Origin: an uncultured Eubacteriales bacterium
Lineage (GTDB): Bacteria; Bacillota; Clostridia; Christensenellales; CAG-917
Direction: 5' to 3'
Length of the DNA: 25,910 nucleotides
Assembly (NCBI GenBank): GCA_900547975.1
Contig: URIX01000022.1
Coordinates: forward strand, 1 to 25,910
Numbering within the stretch: position 1 is the stretch's first letter; every line of letters begins with the position of its first letter. The notes under the pieces are model-generated. The model searched no databases and was not told the origin of the DNA. It worked only from the letters and a program-made list of their open reading frames with translations. Shown here in pieces: positions 1 through 7,619 of this stretch. The position numbers were made by a program, and so were the translations under genes.

Positions 1-100
1 GGCGGTAGGGGAAACACGTGAGGAAGGGGGAAGTTTAATTTGTTGTCAAGGGTTATTTTTTTTGTAAATAACTTGTGCATTTTATAAATACATTATTTTC

Positions 101-129
101 TTGTATTCCGTTTAAGTTCTTGTTATAAT
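101..129 (+). promoter_or_regulatory. Promoter of plsX
   Basis: TTGTAT (101-106) and TATAAT (124-129) are separated by exactly 17 nt, a good sigma-A-type promoter. Transcription should begin near 136, giving a leader of about 22 nt with an AGGTG-like ribosome site before the ATG at 158. The AT-rich stretch 1-100 holds a weak inverted repeat (GTTATTT 52-58 / AAATAAC 66-72), but I see no gene or recognisable FapR operator in it. Confidence 0.75.
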
Positions 130-157
130 AATCACATCAATACGTTATAGGTGTTTT

Positions 158-1189
158 ATGAAAATCATTGTTGACGCTATGGGCGGCGATAATGCGCCAT
201 TGCAAATCGTTTTGGGTGCGGTTGACGCACTCAATCAAGACAAAAAACTCAAAATCGTGCTGGTTGGCGACCAAAACGCAATCGAGCAATCTCTTTGCGA
301 GTGCAAAGAATACGACAAGAGTAGGTTGGACATAATCGACGCAAAAGACGTGATAACCAACGACGATACACCCACGACGGCGATAAGAACAAAGAAAGAA
401 AGTTCTTTGGTCAAGGCGTTCGACGCGCTTATGCACGACGACGAGGCGGGCGGATTCGTTTCGGCAGGTTCGACGGGTGCGGTGCTTGTGGGCGCATATC
501 TCAAAGTCGGTCGCATAAAGGGCGTAACTCGTCCCGCGCTCGCGCCCGTACTTCCCACGCTCAAAGGCAACGGAGTAGTGCTTTGCGATTGCGGCGCAAA
601 CGTCGATTGCAAGAGCGTAAACCTCGTTCATTTTGCCATTATGGCAAGTGCGTACGCAACCGCTATGCTCGGCGTAAAGAATCCGAGAGTGGGACTTCTC
701 AACAACGGCGTTGAGGAACACAAGGGCAACGAACTCACTCAAGAAGCGCACAAATTGCTTGTGCAAACGGAAGGAATCAATTTTGTCGGTAACTGTGAAG
801 CGCGCGATATTTTAAGCGGCGATTTCGACGTCGTGGTTTCTGACGGTTTCAACGGCAACATCGCTCTAAAATCCGCGGAAGGCACGGCAAACACGATGCT
901 TTCGCTCATAAAAGAGGGTGTATATTCGGGCGGATTGCGCACCAAACTCGGCGCGCTTATGCTCAAACCCGTATTTGCGAAAGTCAAAAAGAAAATGGAC
1001 TACAACGCTCACGGCGGCGCGTGTTTCCTCGGCGTAAAGAAAGTCGTGGTCAAGTCGCACGGCGCGTCAAAGGCAAAATCGGTCACCGCAAGCATATTGC
1101 AAGCAAAATCCCTTGCCGAAAGCAAGATTTGTGACAAAATCGCAAGCGGTATGAGTGTACTCGACAAACCCGAAACCGCCGAAAACTAA
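158..1189 (+). CDS. plsX: Phosphate acyltransferase PlsX
   Basis: PlsX converts acyl-ACP and phosphate into acyl-phosphate, the acyl donor for PlsY in the first step of phospholipid synthesis; it is a peripheral membrane enzyme. The 343-aa product starts with the family hallmark IVDAMGGDNAP and contains SAGSTGA (about 102-108), the CDCGANVDCK segment and a VSDGFNGN motif near 230, all typical of PlsX. Length matches the family (about 330-345 aa). The ATG at 158 follows an AGGTG-like ribosome site and lies just downstream of a consensus promoter. In most Bacillota the next gene would be acpP; here 149 bp of A-rich sequence without a recognisable gene lead to rnc. Family assignment is certain; the absence of acpP is direct observation. 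Confidence 0.97.
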   Translation: MKIIVDAMGGDNAPLQIVLGAVDALNQDKKLKIVLVGDQNAIEQSLCECKEYDKSRLDIIDAKDVITNDDTPTTAIRTKKESSLVKAFDALMHDDEAGGFVSAGSTGAVLVGAYLKVGRIKGVTRPALAPVLPTLKGNGVVLCDCGANVDCKSVNLVHFAIMASAYATAMLGVKNPRVGLLNNGVEEHKGNELTQEAHKLLVQTEGINFVGNCEARDILSGDFDVVVSDGFNGNIALKSAEGTANTMLSLIKEGVYSGGLRTKLGALMLKPVFAKVKKKMDYNAHGGACFLGVKKVVVKSHGASKAKSVTASILQAKSLAESKICDKIASGMSVLDKPETAEN

Positions 1190-1338
1190 ACGGTAATGCA
1201 ATCCGAAATCAAACGAATAAACGCCGAAAATAAGCGATAATCAAGCGAAAACGGCAAAATTATCGTCGCAAATCACGCAAAAAAGTTACCGAAAAAATTG
1301 CGAAAAACACGCAAAAACAACTGCATTTTTCAATAAGA

Positions 1339-2025
1339 ATGGAAGAAAAAGACATAAAGAAAATAGAAAAAATCGTCGGATACACGTTCAATGACAAGTC
1401 GTTGCTTCAACGTGCGCTTACGCACGGTTCGGCTTCCAAAAACGCGCTTGAAAACTATCAATCGTTGGAGTTTTTGGGGGATAGTATTCTTGACTTCATC
1501 GTTGCCAAACGCCTTATGGAAATCAATCCGAACGCACACGAGGGCGCACTTACGAGAATCCGTGCAACTATCGTGTCCAAAGAGCCGCTCGCAGAGGAAG
1601 TCAAGAAACTCGGACTTGAAAATTATCTTATAGTAGGCAAAGGCGAAAACGTCGCGTATATCAGTTCGCAAGCCAAAATTATGTCCGACCTGTTCGAGTC
1701 TATGATTGCGGCAATCTATCTCGACAGCAAGAGCATAGACGTTGCAGAGAAGTTTATTCTTTCAAAACTTGCGGATTTGTTCAACGGCAAATGCAAACAT
1801 TTCGGCGAGGATGATTACAAGAGCAGACTCAACGAGTTTGCGTCGAGAAACGACGTTTCGGTGTCGTATAGCGAAGTCGAGCGCACGGGCCCTGCGCACA
1901 ATCCGACTTTCGTCGTCGAAGTGAAAATCAACACGTTCACGGCAGGCGTAGGCAAAGGCAAGAGCAAAAGAGAAGCCGAGCAAAACGCCGCAAAAGTCGC
2001 TCTCGAAGGTGTGATGAAAAAATAA
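1339..2025 (+). CDS. rnc: Ribonuclease III
   Basis: RNase III cuts double-stranded RNA, including rRNA precursors. The 228-aa protein has the N-terminal nuclease domain with the signature LEFLGDSILDF (about 43-53; Glu and Asp are active-site residues), a second acidic cluster SDLFESMIAAIYLD (about 116-129) and a C-terminal double-stranded-RNA-binding domain (about 155-226) ending in KREAEQNAAKVAL. Length is normal. The ATG at 1339 has no clear Shine-Dalgarno; the upstream sequence is only A-rich. No promoter is evident between plsX and this gene, so they may be co-transcribed. A strong hairpin at 2106-2137 probably ends the transcript. Confidence 0.97.
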   Translation: MEEKDIKKIEKIVGYTFNDKSLLQRALTHGSASKNALENYQSLEFLGDSILDFIVAKRLMEINPNAHEGALTRIRATIVSKEPLAEEVKKLGLENYLIVGKGENVAYISSQAKIMSDLFESMIAAIYLDSKSIDVAEKFILSKLADLFNGKCKHFGEDDYKSRLNEFASRNDVSVSYSEVERTGPAHNPTFVVEVKINTFTAGVGKGKSKREAEQNAAKVALEGVMKK

Positions 2026-2105
2026 TTTTTCAAAAATTCGCTTCAAAATTCAAAACAAAACTCCGCAATTTTCCGAAAATGCGGCATAATAAAAAAACGT
2101 TTCAC

Positions 2106-2137
2106 AAAAAGTCACAAACATTGTTTTGTGACTTTTT
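2106..2137. terminator. Bidirectional intrinsic terminator after rnc
   Basis: AAAAAGTCACA (from 2106) pairs with TGTGACTTTTT (to 2137) around a short loop. The A-run on the left and T-run on the right make it a plausible Rho-independent terminator in either direction. A second, imperfect hairpin (2063-2084, CCGCA...TGCGG) lies just upstream but lacks a T-tract on the plus strand. Confidence 0.75.
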
Positions 2138-2186
2138 CAACATTCTAACCTGCTTAAAAATGTATATCTCGAAAAATTGCGCTCGA

Positions 2187-2220
2187 TGTTTCACGAGTGG
2201 CGTGAAACTTGTGTGAAACA
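2187..2220. promoter_or_regulatory. parS-like half-sites upstream of smc
   Basis: TGTTTCAC (2187-2194), GTGAAACT (2202-2209) and GTGAAACA (2213-2220) match the two halves of the chromosomal parS consensus TGTTTCACGTGAAACA, but the halves are not joined as in a functional parS. A further GTTTCAC lies at 2099-2105. They could also be a hairpin (7-bp arms, 7-nt loop) or another operator. Function is inferred only. Confidence 0.3.
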
Positions 2221-2233
2221 TAAGAAAAACCGC

Positions 2234-2262
2234 TTGAAAACGACGTTTCTATATGTTATTAT
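2234..2262 (+). promoter_or_regulatory. Promoter of smc
   Basis: TTGAAA (2234-2239), a 17-nt spacer, then TATTAT (2257-2262). Predicted start near 2269, giving a leader of about 28 nt before the TTG start codon at 2297. Confidence 0.7.
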
Positions 2263-2296
2263 ATACAAGTATTAAAATAAGGTCAGGTACACGATT

Positions 2297-5200
2297 TTGT
2301 TAAATTTCGTCAAAATCGAAGCGAGAGGCTTCAAGTCTTTTGCGGATAAAATCGAAATCCCTTTTCAAGAGGGCGTAACGGCGATTATCGGCCCGAACGG
2401 GTGCGGTAAGTCGAACGTTGCCGACGCTATCCGTTGGACTTTGGGCGAGCAGAGCGCGAAATCACTGCGCGGCAAAAATATGCAAGATGTCATATTTGCC
2501 GGCACTGAAAAGCGCAAAAGTATGTCCTATTGCGAAGTTTCTCTCGTTTTCAACAACTCGAATCAGCATATCTTCCCGACTATGCCGTTTGAAGAAGTGG
2601 TTATCACAAGAAAACTCGACCGCAGCGGTTTGAGCGAGTACTACATAAATCACAACCGCGTGCGTATGCGCGACATTATCTCGCTTTTCCACGACACCGG
2701 TATCGGCAAGGAAGGTTATTCGATTATAGGTCAGGGCAGAGTTGCGGAAATCATGTCCGCAAAACCGGGCGACCGACGTCAGATTTTCGAAGAAGCGGCG
2801 GGCATCTCCAAATTCCGCGCGCAACGCACGGAAGCGGAAAGAAAACTTGAAAAAACCGCCGTCAATCTCGAAACGGCAAATCAGGTTATCGACGAAATCC
2901 AAAAGCAGATAAATCCGCTCAAAAAGCAAGCCGAAACCGCCGAAAAATACTTTGCGCTCAAAGACGACCTCAAAAAGAACGAAGTCAATCTGTACATCTA
3001 CAATTACGAGAACAATCAGAGCATAAAGCAAAAGATTTACGACCGTTTGGCGGCGAGCGAAAAGGATCTCAAAGTCAAGGAAATGCAACTCAACGAGTGC
3101 ATAAAAAGATACGATGATTGCATAAGGGAATCCGCCGGTATCGACCGACTTTACGATGAGAGCAACAGCGAACTTATCGCACTCAAAGTCGACGCGGCGA
3201 AACTTGAAGGCGCGGCGGGTATTTTGCAAGAGAAAATCAAGCATACGCAAGGCGAAATTCAGCGTCTTAACAGTGAATTGCAATCCATAGACGGTCAACT
3301 CACCGTGTCGGGTCAACTCATTCAAAAGGCGGAAGAAAAGAAAGAAACCGAGTTCGAAATTTACCTTCAAACGAGCAGAGAAGCAGAGGCGTTGCAACAA
3401 AAGTACGCTTCGCTTTCAAAATCGCTCGCGGGTGCGGAAACCGACCTCGAAGCGCGCAATATCGACTACGTTAAAGCAATCGAAGATTTGGGCGCGCTCA
3501 AATCCAACCTTTCGGGATTCATTGCCGAAAAGGGTATAAACGACGAGAGAGCAAAGACGCTTTTGGCTCTTGTAAATCAGCAAAAGGCTCGTCTTGACGA
3601 GGAACTTACCAACCTTGCCATTTACGACGGAAAAGTCAAGTCCACCAAAGAGCGTATGCGCGCGCTTATGAGCGAGTACAACGAGGCTTTGTCCACGAAA
3701 CTCGAAAATCAAGAGGCAATCCAAAGTTACGCCGAGGACATCGTGAGTCTTAACTCGAAACTCGGTCTTGCGCAAGGCAACCTCAATCTTTTGACGTCAA
3801 TAAAGAACGAATATTCGGGCTATCAGGACGCCGTCAAACGCCTTATGCAAGACAGCAAGCACGACCCTGTGATAGGCTCGAAGATATGGGGTGTTTTGGC
3901 GGAAGTTATCACCGTTCCGAGCGACTTCGAGGCGGCAATCGAATACGCTTTGGGCGGCGCAATGCAAAACGTGTTGGTGGAAACCGAGCGCGACGCAAGC
4001 GACCTTATCAACTACTTGAAACAAAAGGGTTACGGACGCGTTACGTTCAGACCGTTGACCTCTTGCCGTCCTCGTCCGCTTACCGGCGAGAATAGGGGCG
4101 TGCTCACCGAACCCGGTTGCTACGGTTTGGCAAGCGACCTTATCAAATACGACAAGAAATTCGACGGATTCGTGCAAACGCTTTTGGGCGGCACGGTGGT
4201 CGTAAACAACATCGACAACGCAATTAGAATCTTCAAAAAATACAATCAATCCATAAAAATCGTGACGCTCGACGGCGAAATTTTCTCGCGCGGCGGCGAA
4301 ATTACCGGTGGTTCGAGAAGGTCGCAAACGCAAGGTTTGCTCGCGCAAGAAAAGAAAATCGAACAAGCGCAAGCGAATCTCGAAAAAATCAAGAACAATA
4401 TCGCGCTTCTTAACAATCAACGTGCCGAACGCGAGCAGGAACTCAAAGATTTGACCGATAGAATCGAGCAACTCAATCAAGAGATAAGCGAACTTCGTAT
4501 CGAAAACAGCCTCAACGAGGACAAATCAAAACAAGCCTACGAAGTTACGCAATCCTTGCAAGAGGAAATTTCTAAAAACGCCGAAGAATACGAAATCGTC
4601 AAGGCGAGAATCAAGGAACTCGAAGAAAAAATCAGTTCTATCGACGAACTCGAAAAGGTCGTTGCCGAAAAGAAAGAAGAATATACTTCTATGCTTGAAA
4701 GTTCGAAGAACGTCAGCAGCGAGCAAAAGAGCGAAAGAGAAGTTATGGCAGAGCAAGTGACCGAAATCCGAGTCAAACTTGCGGGGCACAAGAGCATTTT
4801 GGACGCGTGCGATCAGGATTTGTTCCGTTATAGACGTGAAAGAGAAACTCTCGAAGACGAAAAACTCGACGTTATCGCGGCTTTGAAACTCGAACAACAA
4901 AACCTTGACAACATCACCAACGCGCCCGAAAAGACGACGTTCTCGAAAGAGGACGAGGCTCGCATCTCCGTTTTGGAAAAACAAATCGCCGACCTCAACG
5001 TAAGAAAGCGCACCATTTCCGACGAAATCGTATCCCTCGACCAAGAAAAAACTCGTATTACCGACGAGAGAATGGCGGTCAACGAGAAGAAAGTGCGCGA
5101 CGAGAATATGCTCGAAAACGTGGACATCGAAATGCGCACGCAACAACAACATATCCTCGAAGATTACGATTTGACGTATGCAAGCGCAGTCGAGTTCAAA

Positions 5201-5887
5201 GACCCCGAATTTAAGGCGTACGGTGCGTTGACGGTCATATCCGAACTCAAAAAGTCCATAAACCGACTCGGCGACGTCAACCCGCTCGCGCTTCAAACTC
5301 TCAAAGAAACCGAGGAAAGATTGCAGGAGCAAACGACCTATCGCGACGACATTCAAAAGGCGTACGACGACATCGTTACGATAATCAACGAACTTACGGG
5401 CGAAATGCAAACCAAGTTCTCGGACGCATTCGACCAAATCAGCGAGAACTTCAAGGACGTATTCCAACAACTGTTCGGCGGTGGTAAGGGCGAGTTGCGC
5501 CTCAATATGCAGGACACGGACGACGTGCTCGAAGCGGGTATCGACATCTATGCGCAACCCCCGGGAAAGAAACTGCAAAACATCAGTCTTTTGAGCGGCG
5601 GCGAACAAGCGTTGACGGCAATCTCGATTCTTTTCGCAATCTTGAAACTCAAGCCGATGCCGTTCTGCGTGCTCGACGAAATCGAAGCGGCTCTCGACGA
5701 CGCCAACGTCAACTTGTTTGCGGAATTCCTCAAAAAATTCAGCGACTATACGCAGTTTATCGTCATCACGCACAGAAAACCGACTATGCGCCACGCAGAC
5801 ACGATTTTCGGTGTTACGATGGAAGAAAAGGGCGTAACGAAGATTGTTTCGATTGAGTTTGAGGAAGCGGCGAAACATGCAAAATAA
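2297..5887 (+). CDS. smc: Chromosome segregation protein SMC
   Basis: SMC is the ATPase core of the condensin-like complex (with ScpA/ScpB) that organises and segregates the chromosome, loaded by ParB at parS. The 1196-aa product shows the full architecture: Walker A GPNGCGKSN (about 32-40), long coiled coil (about 170-500), hinge (about 520-640, from DPVIGSKIWG), returning coiled coil (about 660-1000), signature LSGGEQ (about 1098) and Walker B VLDEIEAALDD (about 1125-1135). Length is typical. Translation starts at TTG 2297 after an AGGTCAGG ribosome site; the first residues MLNFVKIEARGFKSF match the family. The gene has its own promoter and lies between rnc and ftsY, the usual Bacillota order. 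Confidence 0.98.
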   Translation: MLNFVKIEARGFKSFADKIEIPFQEGVTAIIGPNGCGKSNVADAIRWTLGEQSAKSLRGKNMQDVIFAGTEKRKSMSYCEVSLVFNNSNQHIFPTMPFEEVVITRKLDRSGLSEYYINHNRVRMRDIISLFHDTGIGKEGYSIIGQGRVAEIMSAKPGDRRQIFEEAAGISKFRAQRTEAERKLEKTAVNLETANQVIDEIQKQINPLKKQAETAEKYFALKDDLKKNEVNLYIYNYENNQSIKQKIYDRLAASEKDLKVKEMQLNECIKRYDDCIRESAGIDRLYDESNSELIALKVDAAKLEGAAGILQEKIKHTQGEIQRLNSELQSIDGQLTVSGQLIQKAEEKKETEFEIYLQTSREAEALQQKYASLSKSLAGAETDLEARNIDYVKAIEDLGALKSNLSGFIAEKGINDERAKTLLALVNQQKARLDEELTNLAIYDGKVKSTKERMRALMSEYNEALSTKLENQEAIQSYAEDIVSLNSKLGLAQGNLNLLTSIKNEYSGYQDAVKRLMQDSKHDPVIGSKIWGVLAEVITVPSDFEAAIEYALGGAMQNVLVETERDASDLINYLKQKGYGRVTFRPLTSCRPRPLTGENRGVLTEPGCYGLASDLIKYDKKFDGFVQTLLGGTVVVNNIDNAIRIFKKYNQSIKIVTLDGEIFSRGGEITGGSRRSQTQGLLAQEKKIEQAQANLEKIKNNIALLNNQRAEREQELKDLTDRIEQLNQEISELRIENSLNEDKSKQAYEVTQSLQEEISKNAEEYEIVKARIKELEEKISSIDELEKVVAEKKEEYTSMLESSKNVSSEQKSEREVMAEQVTEIRVKLAGHKSILDACDQDLFRYRRERETLEDEKLDVIAALKLEQQNLDNITNAPEKTTFSKEDEARISVLEKQIADLNVRKRTISDEIVSLDQEKTRITDERMAVNEKKVRDENMLENVDIEMRTQQQHILEDYDLTYASAVEFKDPEFKAYGALTVISELKKSINRLGDVNPLALQTLKETEERLQEQTTYRDDIQKAYDDIVTIINELTGEMQTKFSDAFDQISENFKDVFQQLFGGGKGELRLNMQDTDDVLEAGIDIYAQPPGKKLQNISLLSGGEQALTAISILFAILKLKPMPFCVLDEIEAALDDANVNLFAEFLKKFSDYTQFIVITHRKPTMRHADTIFGVTMEEKGVTKIVSIEFEEAAKHAK

Positions 5888-6240
5888 TCGGCACAAAGGC
5901 AACGGCAACACGCAGGTATGCGTATTGCCGAGAGCCTTGCTGGATTATTTTGCCACTAACGCGCACATTGCTCAAACGGCGTTGCGGCAAAGTCAATCGC
6001 CCGCTTTGTCATTCAGAGCGAAGCGTGGGGATCCCCTAAATAGAAACGAAAACTTTGGGGCGATTGTCAAAAGCCGCACTTGTTCTCGCAATCACTAACC
6101 GCGCAGAGAATTTGTGCTATCAGTTAAAGCACGGACAAAACCTCAAGTCGCAATTTCGCCAAATTATCTGCTTGGTAAAAGCGCACTTCGTGCGTGAGTG
6201 GAAAAATAAACACATACAAAATATTTCTTTAAGGTGGACT
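5888..6240 (+). other. 353-bp intergenic region between smc and ftsY
   Basis: No convincing gene. Right after smc is a long interrupted palindrome (5896-5938: AAGGC / CGGCAA / ACGC arms mirrored by GCGT / TTGCCG / GCCTT), which may be a terminator-like or processing hairpin. At 6007-6036 is a copy of a dispersed GTCATTC-type repeat. A small hairpin CGCAC-TTC-GTGCG sits at 6182-6194. I see no good promoter. The ftsY ribosome site AAGGTGG is at the right edge. Confidence 0.6.
6007..6036. repeat. Dispersed repeat of the GTCATTCnGAGCGAAGCG type
   Basis: GTCATTCAGAGCGAAGCG followed by a GGGGATCCCC palindrome. Variants of GTCATTCTGAGCGAAGCG followed by AATCTC are known to recur in intergenic regions of many unrelated bacteria and are often mistranslated as FRAKRG-type peptides. 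One frame here reads SFRAKRGDP. Only one copy occurs in this window, so its repeat status rests on general knowledge. Confidence 0.5.
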
Positions 6241-7134
6241 ATGGGATTTTTTCAAAAAATCGTACAAGGGATAAAGAAAACCAAAGACGCGTTTTCAAAG
6301 AAATTGTTTTTTGCTTTCTCGGCAAGAGAACTCAACGACGAGTTCTATGAGAATCTCGAAGAAGCATTGCTCACCGCAGACGTCGGTATAACCGCAACCG
6401 AAAACCTCATCGACGAACTCAAAGACGAGATTTTCAAACGCAAAATCAAGAAACCCGAAGACGCAAAGTCCGTTCTTGCCGAACTTATGACAGAGGACAT
6501 CGACTACGATATTCCCGAATACGAATATCCGCTCGTCATATTGCTTTCCGGCGTAAACGGCGTGGGCAAAACCACGGCAATCGGCAAACTCGCGCATATG
6601 TTCAAAGAGCAAGGACATTCGGTTGTCGTTGCTGCCGCCGATACGTTCAGAGCCGCCGCAAGCGAACAACTCGAAGTGTGGGGCGAGCGCGCGGGCGTGA
6701 GAGTTATCCGTCACAACGAGGGCGCTGACCCTGCGGCTGTCGTGTTCGACGCGATTTCTTCGGCAAAAGCGAAGGGTAACGACGTGATTTTGGTTGACAC
6801 CGCCGGCAGACTTCACAACAAAAAGAACCTTATGGCGGAACTCCAAAAGATTTGCCGCGTGGTCGAGCGTGAATTGCCGAACGCGGACTTCCGCAAATAT
6901 CTCGTTCTCGACGCAACGACGGGGCAAAACGCGGTGTCGCAAGCGGAAATTTTCAGCGAGGACATCGACACTGACGGTATTATCCTCACCAAACTCGACG
7001 GAACGGCAAAGGGCGGCGTAGTGCTTGCGATAAGCGAGGAACTCGGACTTCCCGTAGTGTACGTCGGCGTCGGCGAAAAAATCGACGATTTGATTCCGTT
7101 CGACGCAAAAGACTTTATCAACGCGTTGTTGTGA
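6241..7134 (+). CDS. ftsY: Signal recognition particle receptor FtsY
   Basis: FtsY is the membrane-associated SRP receptor GTPase; with Ffh it delivers nascent membrane proteins to the Sec translocon. The 297-aa product has an N domain (about 1-85) and a G domain with GVNGVGKT (104-111), DTFRAAASEQL, VDTAGRLHNK, TKLDGTAKGG and a C-terminal DLIPFDAKDF segment. It lacks the long acidic A domain of proteobacterial FtsY, which is normal in Bacillota. The frame is open back to 6055, but ATG 6241 follows AAGGTGG at good spacing and starts with the conserved MGFFQKI, so the longer version is rejected. A hairpin at 7227-7252 follows. Confidence 0.97.
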   Translation: MGFFQKIVQGIKKTKDAFSKKLFFAFSARELNDEFYENLEEALLTADVGITATENLIDELKDEIFKRKIKKPEDAKSVLAELMTEDIDYDIPEYEYPLVILLSGVNGVGKTTAIGKLAHMFKEQGHSVVVAAADTFRAAASEQLEVWGERAGVRVIRHNEGADPAAVVFDAISSAKAKGNDVILVDTAGRLHNKKNLMAELQKICRVVERELPNADFRKYLVLDATTGQNAVSQAEIFSEDIDTDGIILTKLDGTAKGGVVLAISEELGLPVVYVGVGEKIDDLIPFDAKDFINALL

Positions 7135-7226
7135 TAATATCAAAAAAACCACGTTAGATTATTGAAATCGCAACGATATGATGTTGAGATAACGATATTA
7201 CATTTGATTATATAAAATAATTTGTG

Positions 7227-7262
7227 GGTGTCTTGCAAAAATGCTTGACACCTTTCTTATTT
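7227..7262 (+). terminator. Probable terminator after ftsY
   Basis: GGTGTC (7227-7232) pairs with GACACC (7247-7252), with an inner GCA/TGC pairing, followed by TTTCTTATTT. Stability is moderate. Its right arm overlaps the -35 box of the ylxM promoter. Confidence 0.55.
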
Positions 7263-7273
7263 CGGAGTATGAT
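7245..7273 (+). promoter_or_regulatory. Promoter of the ylxM-ffh-rpsP operon
   Basis: Consensus TTGACA (7245-7250), 17-nt spacer, TATGAT (7268-7273). Predicted start near 7280, about 25 nt before the ylxM ATG. One of the strongest promoters in the window. Confidence 0.85.
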
Positions 7274-7304
7274 TGTGTCAAGTTAAAATGCTTGATAGGG
7301 TGAT

Positions 7305-7619
7305 ATGGATAGATTTGAAATTTCCACGCTCAGAAGTTACTACGGTGCGCTTCTGACTCAAAGACAAAACGATTTGCTCGTTATGCACTATGACGAGGAT
7401 TTGTCTTTCGGGGAAATCGCAAATATCGTCGGCATATCTCGTCAAGCCGTTCTCGACGGCATAAACAAGGGCGAAAAACACCTTTGCGAGTACGAACAAA
7501 AACTTCGTCTCGTCGAGAAAGACAAAAAAATGCACGCAGTTATCGATTCGCTCGAAAAGGTCGATAACAAAACTGCAAAAAATTGCGCTCAGCAACTTCG
7601 GTTGTTAATGGAGGAATAA
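7305..7619 (+). CDS. ylxM: YlxM/p13-family helix-turn-helix protein
   Basis: YlxM proteins are small helix-turn-helix proteins encoded next to ffh in Gram-positive bacteria and are reported to influence SRP activity. The 104-aa product contains a sigma-70 region 4-like helix-turn-helix (about 20-55: LTQRQNDLLVMHYDEDLS, then EIANIVGISRQAVLDGI) and a charged helical C-terminus. Length is typical. ATG 7305 follows AGGGTGAT. The stop codon TAA (7617-7619) directly abuts the ffh ATG and the ffh ribosome site GGAGG lies inside the ylxM end, indicating tight co-translation. The identification rests on domain and position. Confidence 0.93.
   Translation: MDRFEISTLRSYYGALLTQRQNDLLVMHYDEDLSFGEIANIVGISRQAVLDGINKGEKHLCEYEQKLRLVEKDKKMHAVIDSLEKVDNKTAKNCAQQLRLLMEE

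Noticed and set aside
1198..1242. Tiny ORF (14 codons) in the plsX-rnc gap
   Set aside because: Too short, A-rich and without a ribosome site; not a remnant of acpP as far as I can see.
4526..5911. 461-aa open frame on the minus strand across smc
   Set aside because: It is antisense to smc, has a Phe/Val/His-biased composition typical of reading the opposite strand of a codon-biased gene, and matches no family I recognise. The same holds for the long minus-strand frames opposite ffh (7638-8984) and rho (21865-23466).
5844..6098. 84-aa frame downstream of smc
   Set aside because: It contains the FRAKRG signature of a mistranslated intergenic repeat and overlaps the smc end in another frame.
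6055..6240. N-terminal extension of ftsY
   Set aside because: The upstream codons are not conserved FtsY sequence, and a good ribosome site precedes the ATG at 6241.
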